Counted from the stretch's first letter, positions 44,609 to 53,789 are shown. The stretch: 64,000 bases of DNA from Mucilaginibacter sp. (GCA_030445275.1 JAUCSE010000082.1:1-64000), one strand, 5' to 3'. The notes: generated from the sequence alone by a model not told the origin. Made by a program: numbers and translations.

Positions 44609-47041
44609 ATGAAAAGAAAATTTACCGCACTATCCCCTCTGTTACTTTCCTTATGCCTGGGTATCTTATCATCAGCCAGTTTACAGGCGCAAACCCGTAC
44701 CTATCTCATTTATGGAAAAATAATTAATTCATCAGGTACACCGCTTGCTGCTGCCAGTATTATGGCCGAAGGAACATCTTCGGCTGTTATCTCCGGAAAC
44801 GATGGGTCCTTTAAATTAAAGGTACTGGCTCATACAGATTCGGCTATTCTCAAAATTTCCAACATCGGCTACCGTACAGAAATTATTCATCTTGCTTTTC
44901 CTGTTCGGGATTCGGTTAAAATTACTTTAAAAGCATATGACCAGATACTTGCACCGGTTGAAGTATTTGGTACTCCGCGAACACAACCGGATAAGCTGGA
45001 TGCACTTACAGGGCTTCCATTGCCTGCCAACCAGCAGATACAGAGTATATCGATTATTTCTAACCGGCTAATCACAGAGCAGGATGTACAGAATTTAAGC
45101 GATGCTACCCGGAATGTTGTTGGTGTAACCTTATTTTCATCTTTTGGTGAAGTATCCAACAGTTTCACTATTCGTGGCATGCGCGGCGCTCCTACATTAA
45201 AAAATGGAGTGAGGATCAATAATGACAGCCGTGGGCATGGCGAAATGCCTGACATGGAAGGTGTTGATAATATACAGGTACTTAAAGGCTCTTCGGCAAT
45301 ATCACAGGGGCTCTCCAATACCGTTGGTTCTGCGGGCGGTGTTATCAACGTAGTAACCAAAACACCGCATTTTATTGATGCAGGCAATGTTGGCTTACGT
45401 TATGGCAGCTGGGATAATGTAAGGGGAACATATGATGTTGAACATGTGGTTTCTGACAACGTGGCGTTTCGCATTGATGGAGCTATTCAAAAAGGCGATG
45501 GATACAGGGCAACTACCAAAAATGATCGTTTTTACATTAATCCTTCACTCGCATGGAAACCTGATGAAAAAACAAAGATCACCTTTGAGTTAGATTACCT
45601 GCATGACAATCGCACCCCAGACAGAGGAACGGTTAATTTAGGGGCCGACAGCGTAAATGGTCTTTGGAAAATCCCCAATAATAAATTCCTCGGATTTTCA
45701 ACGGATCATAGTATAACGGATAGTAAAAGTTGGGGTGTAAGAGTTGAAAGGAACCTTAATCAGAATTTTGATTTCAAAATAAATTATTATGGTTCCACAT
45801 TTAGGCAGGATTTTACTTCAGCAGTAACTAGTGCGCTTAATAATAACGACCGCTCTGTCCGGTACCGCTATATCAACAGGATAACCGAAGATGATAAAAG
45901 CAGCGTACTGAATTTATCGCTGGTTGGCCATGATCTGTACACAGGCCCCATCAAACATACCGTTCAGGTTGGATTGGATTATCGTTCAAGAACCTGGTAC
46001 TCCCAAACTTTCAATTCAAACAATGTAGACACTATTAACATTTATGCCAATTTTACGAATACTTTACTTAATCAGAACCTGACCTATACTGAAAATAAAG
46101 GGCGGTATTACAATATTAATTACAACGATTACGGACTATTTGGCCAGGATATGATCACGTTTAACAAGTATGTAAGAGGTATTGTAGGTGCCCGTTACAG
46201 CTTTGGTAATAGTTTAGATAATAAAATCAGCACTTACGCTTCAGGTAATGGAGTTGATCCTATCGTGGGCTTATTTATTTCTCCGGTTCAACAATTGAAT
46301 TTCTTTGGATCATATACAACGGTAACCGATATTTCGACCGCTGATTATGTTGATGCCAATGGTAAAAGACTTGGTAATGGAGTAACCCATCAGTTTGAAG
46401 CAGGGTTAAAATCCAGCTATTTTCATGATCGTCTGCGTTTCAACCTTACTTATTTCAATATGAATAACAGCAACTATTCTTACCAGGTAACCAATACCAC
46501 TACCCATGCTGTATATTACAACCAAAGCGGTAGTTTAAAGCGTACCGGGATTGAAACCGAAGTAACAGGCCACATATTACCTTCGGTGGAGGTGATCATG
46601 GGCTATACCCACCTCAATGCAAAATATGAAGGGGTTAAAAGCTTTGTGGATGGCTCTACGCCTATGGGCGCACCCAAAGATATAGCTAACTCCTGGATAA
46701 ACTACCTGGTATCTACAGGTGTGTTGAAAGGATTATCAGTAGGGGCGGGAGTATATTATGTTGGAGCGCGCCCAATTGATGATTATACTAAGGCAACTAC
46801 AGCAAGCATCGTAACCGGCGGCTCTGAAATACAAAAGATTGCCCCTGGCGTACGTCCGTTTAACCTGGATGCCTACACAACTATTAACGGGCAGGTTTCT
46901 TACATGTACCGTCAAGTTACCTTTAGAGTGGTAGTGGATAATATTGGTAACTCAACAGGGTATGTTTCTTATTATCCGCAAGGCTTTATTAACCCCACAA
47001 CTCCCCGTAACCTTTCCCTTTCTATGAATTACTCATTTTAA
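44609..47041 (+). CDS. TonB-dependent siderophore receptor
   Basis: This 810-residue outer-membrane protein has a signal peptide (about 1-28), a carboxypeptidase-regulatory-like domain (about 30-110), a plug (about 130-250, with QDVQNLSDATRNVVGVTLFSSFGEVSNSFTIRGMRG) and a barrel ending SLSMNYSF. The plug resembles the FhuE/FpvA siderophore-receptor group, so ferric siderophore uptake is likely. It follows a LuxR-type response regulator. No biosynthesis genes are present, so the siderophore is probably foreign. Confidence 0.87.
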   Translation: MKRKFTALSPLLLSLCLGILSSASLQAQTRTYLIYGKIINSSGTPLAAASIMAEGTSSAVISGNDGSFKLKVLAHTDSAILKISNIGYRTEIIHLAFPVRDSVKITLKAYDQILAPVEVFGTPRTQPDKLDALTGLPLPANQQIQSISIISNRLITEQDVQNLSDATRNVVGVTLFSSFGEVSNSFTIRGMRGAPTLKNGVRINNDSRGHGEMPDMEGVDNIQVLKGSSAISQGLSNTVGSAGGVINVVTKTPHFIDAGNVGLRYGSWDNVRGTYDVEHVVSDNVAFRIDGAIQKGDGYRATTKNDRFYINPSLAWKPDEKTKITFELDYLHDNRTPDRGTVNLGADSVNGLWKIPNNKFLGFSTDHSITDSKSWGVRVERNLNQNFDFKINYYGSTFRQDFTSAVTSALNNNDRSVRYRYINRITEDDKSSVLNLSLVGHDLYTGPIKHTVQVGLDYRSRTWYSQTFNSNNVDTINIYANFTNTLLNQNLTYTENKGRYYNINYNDYGLFGQDMITFNKYVRGIVGARYSFGNSLDNKISTYASGNGVDPIVGLFISPVQQLNFFGSYTTVTDISTADYVDANGKRLGNGVTHQFEAGLKSSYFHDRLRFNLTYFNMNNSNYSYQVTNTTTHAVYYNQSGSLKRTGIETEVTGHILPSVEVIMGYTHLNAKYEGVKSFVDGSTPMGAPKDIANSWINYLVSTGVLKGLSVGAGVYYVGARPIDDYTKATTASIVTGGSEIQKIAPGVRPFNLDAYTTINGQVSYMYRQVTFRVVVDNIGNSTGYVSYYPQGFINPTTPRNLSLSMNYSF

Positions 47042-47075
47042 ACCCCTATTATAATATTATATATCAACTGAATTA

Positions 47076-47110
47076 AAAAAGGAGGTTTCCATTCCCGGAG
47101 CCTCCTTTTT
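47076..47110 (+). terminator. Terminator of the siderophore receptor gene
   Basis: AAAAAGGAGG (47076-47085) pairs perfectly with CCTCCTTTTT (47101-47110) around a 15-nt loop, giving a T-run in the 3' arm. It lies 35 bp after the stop codon. Confidence 0.75.
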
Positions 47111-47154
47111 GTTGTGTTGTTTGAGCAAACCTAACTGGCGGTCTGCCTTGTAAA

Positions 47155-47520
47155 TCAATTCCTTTTATATTGGATAAGAAATTCCTGCATGATCTTAATA
47201 ACCACTATAGCCCAAATTTTGGGTAGAAATAAACTATCGTCTTTATTATTGTCATGATAGTCGTGACTCAGGATATCTTCAATTTTATATACTTTCAGTA
47301 TTCCCTTTTTACTAACCGCTGGTCGATCAGCAAAAAACAAAAGAACACACAAGTTATTAATAACATAGCCCATTTAAATTTAAAAACCACATTCAGAACA
47401 AGATTGCCTACAGTGGGATTTATCAACGCTAATAAACCATAGGCCAGCGCCAGCCTCACCGCAAAAATGATTACAGGGTAGGGATTCAGAATAATGATAT
47501 GGCTAATTAATGTTTTCTTC
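47155..47520. other. Gene-poor stretch with doubtful membrane ORFs
   Basis: Two overlapping minus-strand frames (47155-47373 and 47295-47540) together read as a hydrophobic protein with two possible helices. Neither has a convincing start: the second opens at a TTG inside the tRNA-like fragment. They could be the frameshifted remains of one small membrane protein. I would not call a gene here without homologues. Confidence 0.3.
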
Positions 47521-47555
47521 TGCTGGACTTGAACCAGCAACCCTTTGATTTACCT
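47521..47555 (-). pseudogene. tRNA-Asn-like 3' fragment
   Basis: Read on the minus strand, this holds AATCAAAGGGTTGCTGGTTC and a following AAGTCCAGC. That matches the anticodon-arm end, variable loop and T arm of the intact tRNA-Asn at 49675 with about five substitutions. The T stem GCTGG/CCAGC is intact. The acceptor end differs, so it cannot be a working tRNA. Sequence further 5' has only faint D-arm resemblance. Confidence 0.55.
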
Positions 47556-47759
47556 CTCCTAGTCCGATCTGCTTACCCCAATAAATCTTATTTAAGATTA
47601 AATTTTTCTGGCATTTTTTAAAAGTTGAAATAAAAATTTTCTGCGTGGCCTTGACTTTTTATCCCGGCGGCGGGCTATCTTTATGGATATGGTGAGTATG
47701 GAATATTTGGACGAAGGGTATAATGGACAAGCCCTAACCCTTTGGAGTGATAAATTTTA

Positions 47760-49304
47760 TTATTTGGATTCATTTTCTAAAACAGGAATAATAAATCTGC
47801 TTAGTTCAGGTGTATGATGTTCTTTTTTTGAAATCGCGATCATTTTTTGGATAATATCCTGATGAGAACCGGCAACATCATTTTGTTCTTTTTCGTCTGT
47901 ATTCAGATCATATAATGACCAGGTTGCATTACCTTTTAGCAAATTTAATCTGACACCTTTCCAGTTACCAATTCTGATAGCCTGTTGCCCTCCATACTCA
48001 GGATATTCAAAATAAAGGTATGGATGTTGCTCTTGCTTGCTCTGCCCAAGGATAGTTGGCAAAATACTTAATCCATCAACATCGGGAGTTTTGAGCCGTA
48101 AAAGATCACAGAAAGTAGGCATCATGTCTATGGTTGACGAGATAAGATCAGATGTTGAGCCCGGTTTTACTCCCCCTTGCCATGACACAATAAATGGCTC
48201 CCTTATACCACCTTCATGAACAAACCCCTTTCCCCAGCCATATTCTCCTTTAAAAGGGCCGCCACTGTTAAAGAATATTGGATCAACCCCAGCGTTAAAT
48301 GCTGGCCCATTATCAGCACAAAACATAATAATGGTATTATCATAAACCCCATCGTCTTTTAATTTTTTAATAATTTGCCCCACTTGCCTGTCCATCAGTG
48401 TGATCATAGCAGCATAGGTTGCATGCGGGTAGCGGCAGGGGAAATACGAACCACCTAAAAATGGTTTTTCCTCTCCAAATTTTTTATGATAATAATCAAC
48501 CAGATCTTTGGGTGCCTGTAACGATAAGTGAGGTAAAGGTGTGGGATAATATAAGAAGAATGGTTTATCCTTATTTTTATCGATAAACTTTAATCCTGCT
48601 TTTATAAGATAATCTGGGGCATAATCTTTTTGCTGGTATTTTTCATAATTCTTCTCGTCCAGCGGGTCAAGGTCAGTGGGGAATTTAACATCAGGATCAA
48701 CAATCCTGTTATCTAAAGGTACCCGGTTATCATTTTCCCATAAATGCCCGCTATAATAAGTATGGTCCTGGCGCTGGCAAATAAAGCCATAAAAATAGTC
48801 GAAACCCTGATTGTTTGGGGTACCGGCCGTCATCGGAGCGCCCAAACCCCACTTGCCCACAATGCCCGTGGCATAACCTGCCTTTTTTAAAACTTTGGCA
48901 ATGGTAATGGTCGAATCCGGAATTGGATATTGACCCTCCAGATAGGGGTTATCTTCCATCGCCTTAAAATTCCAAACATCGCCGCGGTCGCCCCATTCGT
49001 GGTTCCCGCGTATAAAAGCCCTTCCTGAGTTTTTACCTGTCATTAATAAATAACGGGATGGGGCACAAACCGGGTAGGCATAATGTTGTGTAAAACGCAT
49101 CCCGTTTTTGGCTAAAGCATCTAAATTAGGAGTTTCAATTTTCGTTTGTCCGTAACAACCTAATTCCCCATAACCTAAATCGTCGGCAATGATGTAAACT
49201 ATATTCGGATGGGCTTTTTGACTTTTAGCCGGTTTTATAGCTTGCGTAAAGCCTGTATTCCATAATAAGCAAAAGAAACAGATGACGAATAACCCCTTCT
49301 TCAT
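47760..49304 (-). CDS. Secreted Cys-type sulfatase (arylsulfatase family)
   Basis: This 514-residue exported protein removes sulfate esters. It has a signal peptide (about 1-22), the metal site in NIVYIIADDLGYGELGCYG, and the sulfatase signature CAPSR with Cys80, which must become formylglycine. Downstream are GKWGLGAP, YYPTPLPHLSLQAP and FCADNGPAF, all of the S1 sulfatase family. The natural substrate (polysaccharide or glycan sulfate) is not evident because no glycoside hydrolase or SusCD pair is adjacent. It is the only gene between the tRNA-Asn and the tRNA-like fragment. Confidence 0.9.
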   Translation of the reverse strand: MKKGLFVICFFCLLWNTGFTQAIKPAKSQKAHPNIVYIIADDLGYGELGCYGQTKIETPNLDALAKNGMRFTQHYAYPVCAPSRYLLMTGKNSGRAFIRGNHEWGDRGDVWNFKAMEDNPYLEGQYPIPDSTITIAKVLKKAGYATGIVGKWGLGAPMTAGTPNNQGFDYFYGFICQRQDHTYYSGHLWENDNRVPLDNRIVDPDVKFPTDLDPLDEKNYEKYQQKDYAPDYLIKAGLKFIDKNKDKPFFLYYPTPLPHLSLQAPKDLVDYYHKKFGEEKPFLGGSYFPCRYPHATYAAMITLMDRQVGQIIKKLKDDGVYDNTIIMFCADNGPAFNAGVDPIFFNSGGPFKGEYGWGKGFVHEGGIREPFIVSWQGGVKPGSTSDLISSTIDMMPTFCDLLRLKTPDVDGLSILPTILGQSKQEQHPYLYFEYPEYGGQQAIRIGNWKGVRLNLLKGNATWSLYDLNTDEKEQNDVAGSHQDIIQKMIAISKKEHHTPELSRFIIPVLENESK

Positions 49305-49632
49305 ATATATTTATATTGAGTTGTTAAAATTGTGCAGGCTTGCTATAAGCAAAGCCAAAAGTTATATAATAACCTTATCAAATTGAAGGTAACTAATTAT
49401 TATTTTTTCGTGCAGGGAAAACCATTATTAAAATCACGCAAACGTTTGATTATTTATTTCTTGCTGTTACCGCTCTCTTAACGTATAAGGATGGCGAAAA
49501 ATATGATGCGGGCTTTGGGATATGATTTGAGTGCGGTAGAAACAATACAAACAAATACAAAAAGTATTGATCTGTATACATCGAAGCAATTTTCATTTTT
49601 GGGTTTTTTGTGCAAATTTTATGCAAACAAAA
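49305..49632. other. Intergenic region upstream of the sulfatase
   Basis: No ORF, repeat or RNA was recognised. It should contain the sulfatase promoter on the minus strand. Confidence 0.4.
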
Positions 49633-49656
49633 AACCCAACTCGCCAGAGTTGGGTT
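49633..49656 (-). terminator. Terminator of tRNA-Asn
   Basis: AACCCAACT and its complement (49633-49641, 49648-49656) form a 9-bp stem with a 6-nt loop. On the minus strand a run of six T follows. Confidence 0.88.
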
Positions 49657-49674
49657 AAATCATTGATTTTCAGT

Positions 49675-49750
49675 GCTCCTGAGGCTGGGCTCGAACCAGC
49701 GACCCTCTGATTAACAGTCAGATGCTCTAACCAGCTGAGCTACTCAGGAG
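49675..49750 (-). tRNA. tRNA-Asn (GTT)
   Basis: On the minus strand the four arms fold fully: acceptor CTCCTGA with TCAGGAG, D arm with AGCTCAGCTGGTTAGAGC, anticodon stem TCTGA/TCAGA with loop CTGTTAA (anticodon GTT), and T arm GCTGG-TTCGAGC-CCAGC. The 3' CCA is not encoded. A terminator follows 18 bp downstream. Confidence 0.96.
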
Positions 49751-49916
49751 TATTTTCCGTTTGGAGTGGTGCAAAAGTATAATTTCTGCGTTAATTTCAC
49801 AACGTTTGACAAAAAAAAATAGAAAAAAAATTTACAACAATGTTTTTACAGCACTTTATCACTCTGAATTTTTACTATTTTTACCTGTAGATCAGCTCAT
49901 TATATTTCAATAAAAC

Positions 49917-50630
49917 ATGCAGGACGAAGTAACCAAACACACAAAAAAAATATACGATACCGCCAAAGACAAAAAACACAGCTTTGCCGAAAAGGCAAAA
50001 GAGATCATTGTTGAAGTATGCATTATTGTTTTTGCGGTTACCCTTTCCATTTGGTTACACAGCTGGTCTGAGCAACGACATGAGCAGCAGGAAGTGCGTG
50101 AGTTTTTAAGAGGGCTTAAAAACGACCTGAAGGAGGATGTCAAACAAATTGAGGAAAATAAAAAAGTGGCCACTACACTCGATTCCAATTTTACGTTCAT
50201 CATGAACTTGAAAAAGCAACCGGCAAGCGCCGGGGATACTACCATTGGTCATCGCTTATATTATGATTTACGGACTACCCGGCCTCAACTGGGCAGGTAC
50301 GAAGGCTTTAAATCAAGCGGTAAGATAGGAACCATTGAAAACGATGAGCTTAAACAAAACATACTTACCTACTATCAGCAAACCGCCCCGGCCCTTGCCG
50401 ATGGTGAAGAATTGGTAAACTCTTTAGAGTTAAAGATGTTAGACCAACAGATGGACCAACTTGACAACCAGGACCAGCATAACATCAGGAGTTTTGTTAC
50501 ACATGGCAAAATTAAGGGCCTCCTTATTGTCGTCAGCTATAATTTAAAAGTAAATATTGGCAAGTATAATGATGCATTAACGCAGGCAAAAAAAATCATA
50601 ACCCAGATTGATAAGGCCGAAAAGGAATAA
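49917..50630 (+). CDS. Membrane-anchored protein of unknown function (DUF6090-like)
   Basis: This 237-residue protein has one transmembrane helix (about 30-46, EVCIIVFAVTLSIWLHSW) after a basic N-terminus. A helical, charged region (about 50-110) with LRGLKNDLKEDVKQIEENK follows. It resembles the DUF6090-type family in Bacteroidota, which is a recollection I cannot check. The domain after the helix is probably periplasmic. The kinase gene starts 70 bp later on the same strand. Confidence 0.65.
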   Translation: MQDEVTKHTKKIYDTAKDKKHSFAEKAKEIIVEVCIIVFAVTLSIWLHSWSEQRHEQQEVREFLRGLKNDLKEDVKQIEENKKVATTLDSNFTFIMNLKKQPASAGDTTIGHRLYYDLRTTRPQLGRYEGFKSSGKIGTIENDELKQNILTYYQQTAPALADGEELVNSLELKMLDQQMDQLDNQDQHNIRSFVTHGKIKGLLIVVSYNLKVNIGKYNDALTQAKKIITQIDKAEKE

Positions 50631-50700
50631 AATAACCAGGCGTTACCAAAGTTTAGGCTTTAATTCGCAATATTTGCGCAAAAAAATTAAAATATTTTAA

Positions 50701-51621
50701 ATGAGTTTATTAGTTATTGGTAGCGTGGCATTTGATGCTATTGAAACACCCTTTGGGAAAACGGATAAAATTGTTGGTGGGGCCGCTACTTTTGCAAGTT
50801 TGGCTGCTTCTTACTTTTTTAACGATATAAAAATTGTTGCTGTAGTAGGCGACGACTTTCCGCAAAGCGAGATTGAAGACCTTCAAAAACATCATATCAA
50901 CACCGAAGGCCTGCAGGTAAAACAGGGCGAGAAATCATTTTTCTGGAGTGGCAGGTACCATAATGATATGAATACCCGCGATACTTTAGTTACCGAGCTT
51001 AATGTTTTAGGTACTTTTGACCCCATCATCCCCGAATCGTACCAGAATTGCGAATACCTGATGCTGGGCAATTTATCGCCACAGGTACAACAAACCGTTA
51101 TACAGCGCCTAACCAAGCGCCCTAAGCTCATCGTTATGGATACCATGAACTTCTGGATGGACATTGCCCTTGACGAATTGCTGGCCACCATAAAGCTGGT
51201 TGACGTATTAACCATTAATGATGCCGAAGCCCGCCAGCTATCAGGCGAATTCTCGTTGGTAAAAGCTGCCCGTAAAATATTAACCATGGGACCAAAATTC
51301 GTGATCATTAAAAAAGGTGAACATGGCGCCCTGTTGTTCCATGAAGATAAAATATTCAGCGCCCCTGCCCTGCCACTGGCCGAGGTATTTGACCCTACAG
51401 GAGCCGGCGACACTTTTGCCGGGGGATTTATTGGCTATATGGCCAAAGTTGGCGCTGTGAACTTTGATAACATGAAAAATGCTATCATATTTGGTTCGGC
51501 GCTGGCATCATTCTGCGTTGAAAAATTTGGCACCGAAAGATTAAGGAATTTAACACCAGCTGAAATTGCCACCCGCGTACAGGAATTTGTTACCTTATCG
51601 CAGTTTGCTGTTACAGCGTAA
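50701..51621 (+). CDS. PfkB-family carbohydrate/nucleoside kinase
   Basis: This 306-residue ribokinase-fold protein has an N-terminal GGAATFASLAASYF and the C-terminal anion-hole motif DPTGAGDTFAGGF with the catalytic Asp. It phosphorylates a sugar or nucleoside with ATP. The substrate cannot be assigned: the group includes ribokinases, fructokinases and adenosine kinases. The 51622-51961 gap downstream is filled with hairpin repeats and a gene remnant. Confidence 0.88.
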   Translation: MSLLVIGSVAFDAIETPFGKTDKIVGGAATFASLAASYFFNDIKIVAVVGDDFPQSEIEDLQKHHINTEGLQVKQGEKSFFWSGRYHNDMNTRDTLVTELNVLGTFDPIIPESYQNCEYLMLGNLSPQVQQTVIQRLTKRPKLIVMDTMNFWMDIALDELLATIKLVDVLTINDAEARQLSGEFSLVKAARKILTMGPKFVIIKKGEHGALLFHEDKIFSAPALPLAEVFDPTGAGDTFAGGFIGYMAKVGAVNFDNMKNAIIFGSALASFCVEKFGTERLRNLTPAEIATRVQEFVTLSQFAVTA

Positions 51622-51644
51622 ACACTGTTGCCAGTCAGTTTAGC

Positions 51645-51677
51645 AGACTTACGAAGTTTTGAAAACTTCGTAAGTCT
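51645..51677. repeat. Hairpin repeat (AGACTTACGAAG), copy 1
   Basis: Perfect 16-bp arms (51645-51660, 51662-51677) enclose a single G. Nearly the same hairpin, with the same GCAGACTT and TTCAC flanks, is at 56994-57026. It lies 24 bp after the kinase stop codon and may serve as a 3'-end structure. Confidence 0.7.
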
Positions 51678-51726
51678 TTCACAAAAAGAACAAAAGCCGT
51701 TATTGGATCGCTAAAACAACAATAAG

Positions 51727-51818
51727 CCTGTCATTCTGAGCGGAGCGAAAAACTATCTCTTGAACGAAGTGAAAAATCTAATCTTCGAATAGATCCTTCG
51801 CTCTTCAGGATGACAGGT
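51727..51818. repeat. GTCATTCTGAG-family inverted repeat
   Basis: Ends CCTGTCATTCTGAG at left and CAGGATGACAGG at right are inverted. It contains the ACTATCTCTTGA motif also found inside the MITE-like elements. Its core resembles the inner part of the repeat at 14932-15009. Confidence 0.6.
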
Positions 51819-51880
51819 TGGTGAATTTTCTTGTTTTGTACCTCGTAATGACACGTTTTACACTATACGATTTTGTAAAA

Positions 51881-51958
51881 CTATTGCAATTTCCCAATTA
51901 CCTTAAACTTTTTAAATACTTCATGGGTATTGACTGCATCAACCAGTTTTAGATTATG
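51881..51958 (-). pseudogene. Remnant of a cytochrome-b5-like gene
   Basis: The minus-strand reading LVDAVNTHEVFKKFKVIG ends in a stop (51881-51883). It matches the last residues LVDAPHTHEVFKKFKAIG of the intact gene at 57051. Only about 22 codons survive, with no start codon, and the remnant begins 3 bp after the stop of the SDR gene. A copy of the same hairpin lies downstream of both. Confidence 0.7.
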
Positions 51959-51961
51959 GAT

Positions 51962-52720
51962 TTAAAAGCCATACATACCACCCGAAACAGAAATTTGCTC
52001 TCCCGTGATCCAGGCGGCATCATCGGAAGCAAGAAATACTACAGCTTTAGCAATATCTTCGGGCTGGCCTCTGCGGCCAAGCGGCGTATTGGCAACAAAC
52101 ATTTTTTCATACTCACTGCCGGGAGTGACACCCGCACTCGTTGCACCTTCGGTTTCCGTAGCGCCCGGCAAAATAGAATTGATACGAACCTTTTTTGCAC
52201 CCAGTTCTTTCGATAATGCAATGGTGAAGGCATCCAGCGCCGCCTTAGTTGCAGAGTACAAAGAGGCCCCCGGAAGCGGGTACTTGCTTGCGCCCGAACT
52301 GATATTGATGATATTGCCGCCCTTGTCGCCAAACGCTTTCAATGCTGCCTGGATAGTTAAGATAGGCCCTAATACATTGACGTTGAAACTCTGATGAAAT
52401 GCTGCTACCGATATCTGTTCTATAGGCGCGTATCCTTGGGCAACCGCGTTATTCACCAAAATATCCATCCCGCCGAAAGCCTTCTCTGTTTCGTCAAACA
52501 GCCTGATTACATCAGATTCATTCGATACATCGGCCTGTACCGCAATGGCTGTGCCTCCGTTGTCGGTTATCTCCTTAACCACTTTATCTGCACCTTCTTT
52601 ACTTGAGGCATAATTCACAACTACCTTTGCGCCTTCTACCGCAAAATGTTTTGCGATAGATGCGCCTATTCCCTTTGAAGCACCGGTAACTACCGCTACT
52701 TTGTTTTTTAATTTGCTCAT
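51962..52720 (-). CDS. SDR-family oxidoreductase
   Basis: This 252-residue classical short-chain dehydrogenase has TGASKGIG for NAD(P) binding (about 14-21), LVNNAV, catalytic Ser in NISSGAS, and YSATKAALD as YxxxK. It resembles the glucose 1-dehydrogenase/3-ketoacyl reductase group. Its first nine codons are nearly the same as those of the gene at 54124. A GTGAT-N4-ATCAC palindrome lies 135 bp upstream. Confidence 0.9.
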   Translation of the reverse strand: MSKLKNKVAVVTGASKGIGASIAKHFAVEGAKVVVNYASSKEGADKVVKEITDNGGTAIAVQADVSNESDVIRLFDETEKAFGGMDILVNNAVAQGYAPIEQISVAAFHQSFNVNVLGPILTIQAALKAFGDKGGNIINISSGASKYPLPGASLYSATKAALDAFTIALSKELGAKKVRINSILPGATETEGATSAGVTPGSEYEKMFVANTPLGRRGQPEDIAKAVVFLASDDAAWITGEQISVSGGMYGF

Positions 52721-52790
52721 TATTTTTATATGTTAATATATTCAAATTCTTCAGGTGTATTTTCCGTTCTGAAGTATATCCAAAGATACA

Positions 52791-52808
52791 GCCCCGTGAC
52801 GGGCTGTT
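52791..52808. repeat. Small hairpin upstream of the SDR gene
   Basis: CAGCCC pairs with GGGCTG around a 6-nt loop. It lies about 70 bp upstream of the SDR start and may lie in its leader. It may be incidental. Confidence 0.35.
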
Positions 52809-52854
52809 AATTGACATGAATCACTAAGTACATTTGATTTAGGTCAACTCACTG

Positions 52855-52872
52855 TCGTGATTTAAATCACGA
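52855..52872. promoter_or_regulatory. Candidate Crp/Fnr-type operator
   Basis: The perfect palindrome TCGTGATTTAAATCACGA contains GTGA-N6-TCAC. It lies between an SDR gene (start 52720) and a Crp/Fnr gene (53162-53749), both on the minus strand. It shares GTGAT-N4-ATCAC with the site at 29335. Confidence 0.6.
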
Positions 52873-53161
52873 TAATCAGATAACTAATTGTAAAAAAGCA
52901 GCTTAAGATAGAGGCAAAAAACCAAAGTAACAGAAAGCCAGACCGGTCACAACGGCATATTTTGCGTTGGTAAGCACTTTTTTTGCATTCAGGAAGTATA
53001 TCGATGAGGGTTTTTGAAACGGCAATTGAAAAGCCGGCCGCTTTGTGAAAAAGCTATATTAAAGCGTGTGGTTTGCGAGCATATTATGGGATGTTCCTAT
53101 TCGGGTAAAAAACTAAAACGATATTTTAATTTGGATACCGAATTTCATCCTTGCATAAGAT
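52873..53161. other. Intergenic region after the Crp/Fnr gene
   Basis: No ORF, hairpin or RNA gene was recognised in this 289-base stretch. Confidence 0.4.
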
Positions 53162-53749
53162 CTATTTAAAAGAGTTTTTCCGTATCCTGCTCAAAGTTTC
53201 CGGGGATAAACCCAGATAAGAAGCGATCATGTTTTGTGAGAACCGCTTTAGAAAATGCGGATAATTGCTAACCAAATCCTCGTAACGCTTTTCAGCTGTA
53301 TAGCTCATTGCAGCCTGCATTCTTTTCTGGGTTGCAATGGTGTTATTTTGACTTATTACGTTCGCCATCGCTGAAAAGGCAGGTATATCCTTAAGAAACT
53401 CCTCAATTTGAGCATTGGTTGATTGCAGAACCTCCAGTTCCTCCAGCGCTTCAATGTTAAAGCGACTTGGCGTTAACAGGTAAAAGCTTTCAAAATCGGC
53501 CAGCCACCAATTTTCCAAAGATAATTTCAGTATATGTTCATGTCCTTTTTCATCTACCGTAAAGGTTCTGGCAGATCCTTTTACAATAAACCCAATATAT
53601 TTGCAGACGTCTCCTTCCTGTAAAAAGTATTGCCGTTTTCGAAGTTTTCTGGGTTTGAAATGTGCCATCAACAGATGCTTATCATCCTCTGAAAGCAGTT
53701 TGCCTGATATTTCTTGAATGTAATCGAAAAGCGCTTCAAAATTGGACAT
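53162..53749 (-). CDS. Crp/Fnr-family transcriptional regulator
   Basis: This 195-residue protein has a beta-roll effector domain (about 25-125) and a C-terminal winged helix (about 150-195, FSQNMIASYLGLSPETLSRIRKNS). It lacks Fe-S Cys residues. It shares its overall form with the regulator at 28744. The probable target is the SDR gene at 51962, which lies downstream on the same strand beyond a Crp-type palindrome. The promoter lies only a few bases from the ATG. Confidence 0.86.
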   Translation of the reverse strand: MSNFEALFDYIQEISGKLLSEDDKHLLMAHFKPRKLRKRQYFLQEGDVCKYIGFIVKGSARTFTVDEKGHEHILKLSLENWWLADFESFYLLTPSRFNIEALEELEVLQSTNAQIEEFLKDIPAFSAMANVISQNNTIATQKRMQAAMSYTAEKRYEDLVSNYPHFLKRFSQNMIASYLGLSPETLSRIRKNSFK

Positions 53750-53753
53750 CGTT

Positions 53754-53783
53754 CAAGTATATAATTGTTCGCAATTTACTCAA
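53754..53783 (-). promoter_or_regulatory. Promoter of the Crp/Fnr gene
   Basis: On the minus strand, a -33 TTG (53781-53783) and -7 TATACTTG (53754-53761) are separated by 19 bp. The -7 box ends four bases before the ATG at 53749, which suggests a leaderless or very short-leader transcript. Confidence 0.6.
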
Positions 53784-53789
53784 AACTGC

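Noticed and set aside
47155..47540. Two small membrane-protein frames
   Set aside because: Neither has a convincing start, and they overlap in different frames. They are noted only as a possible remnant.
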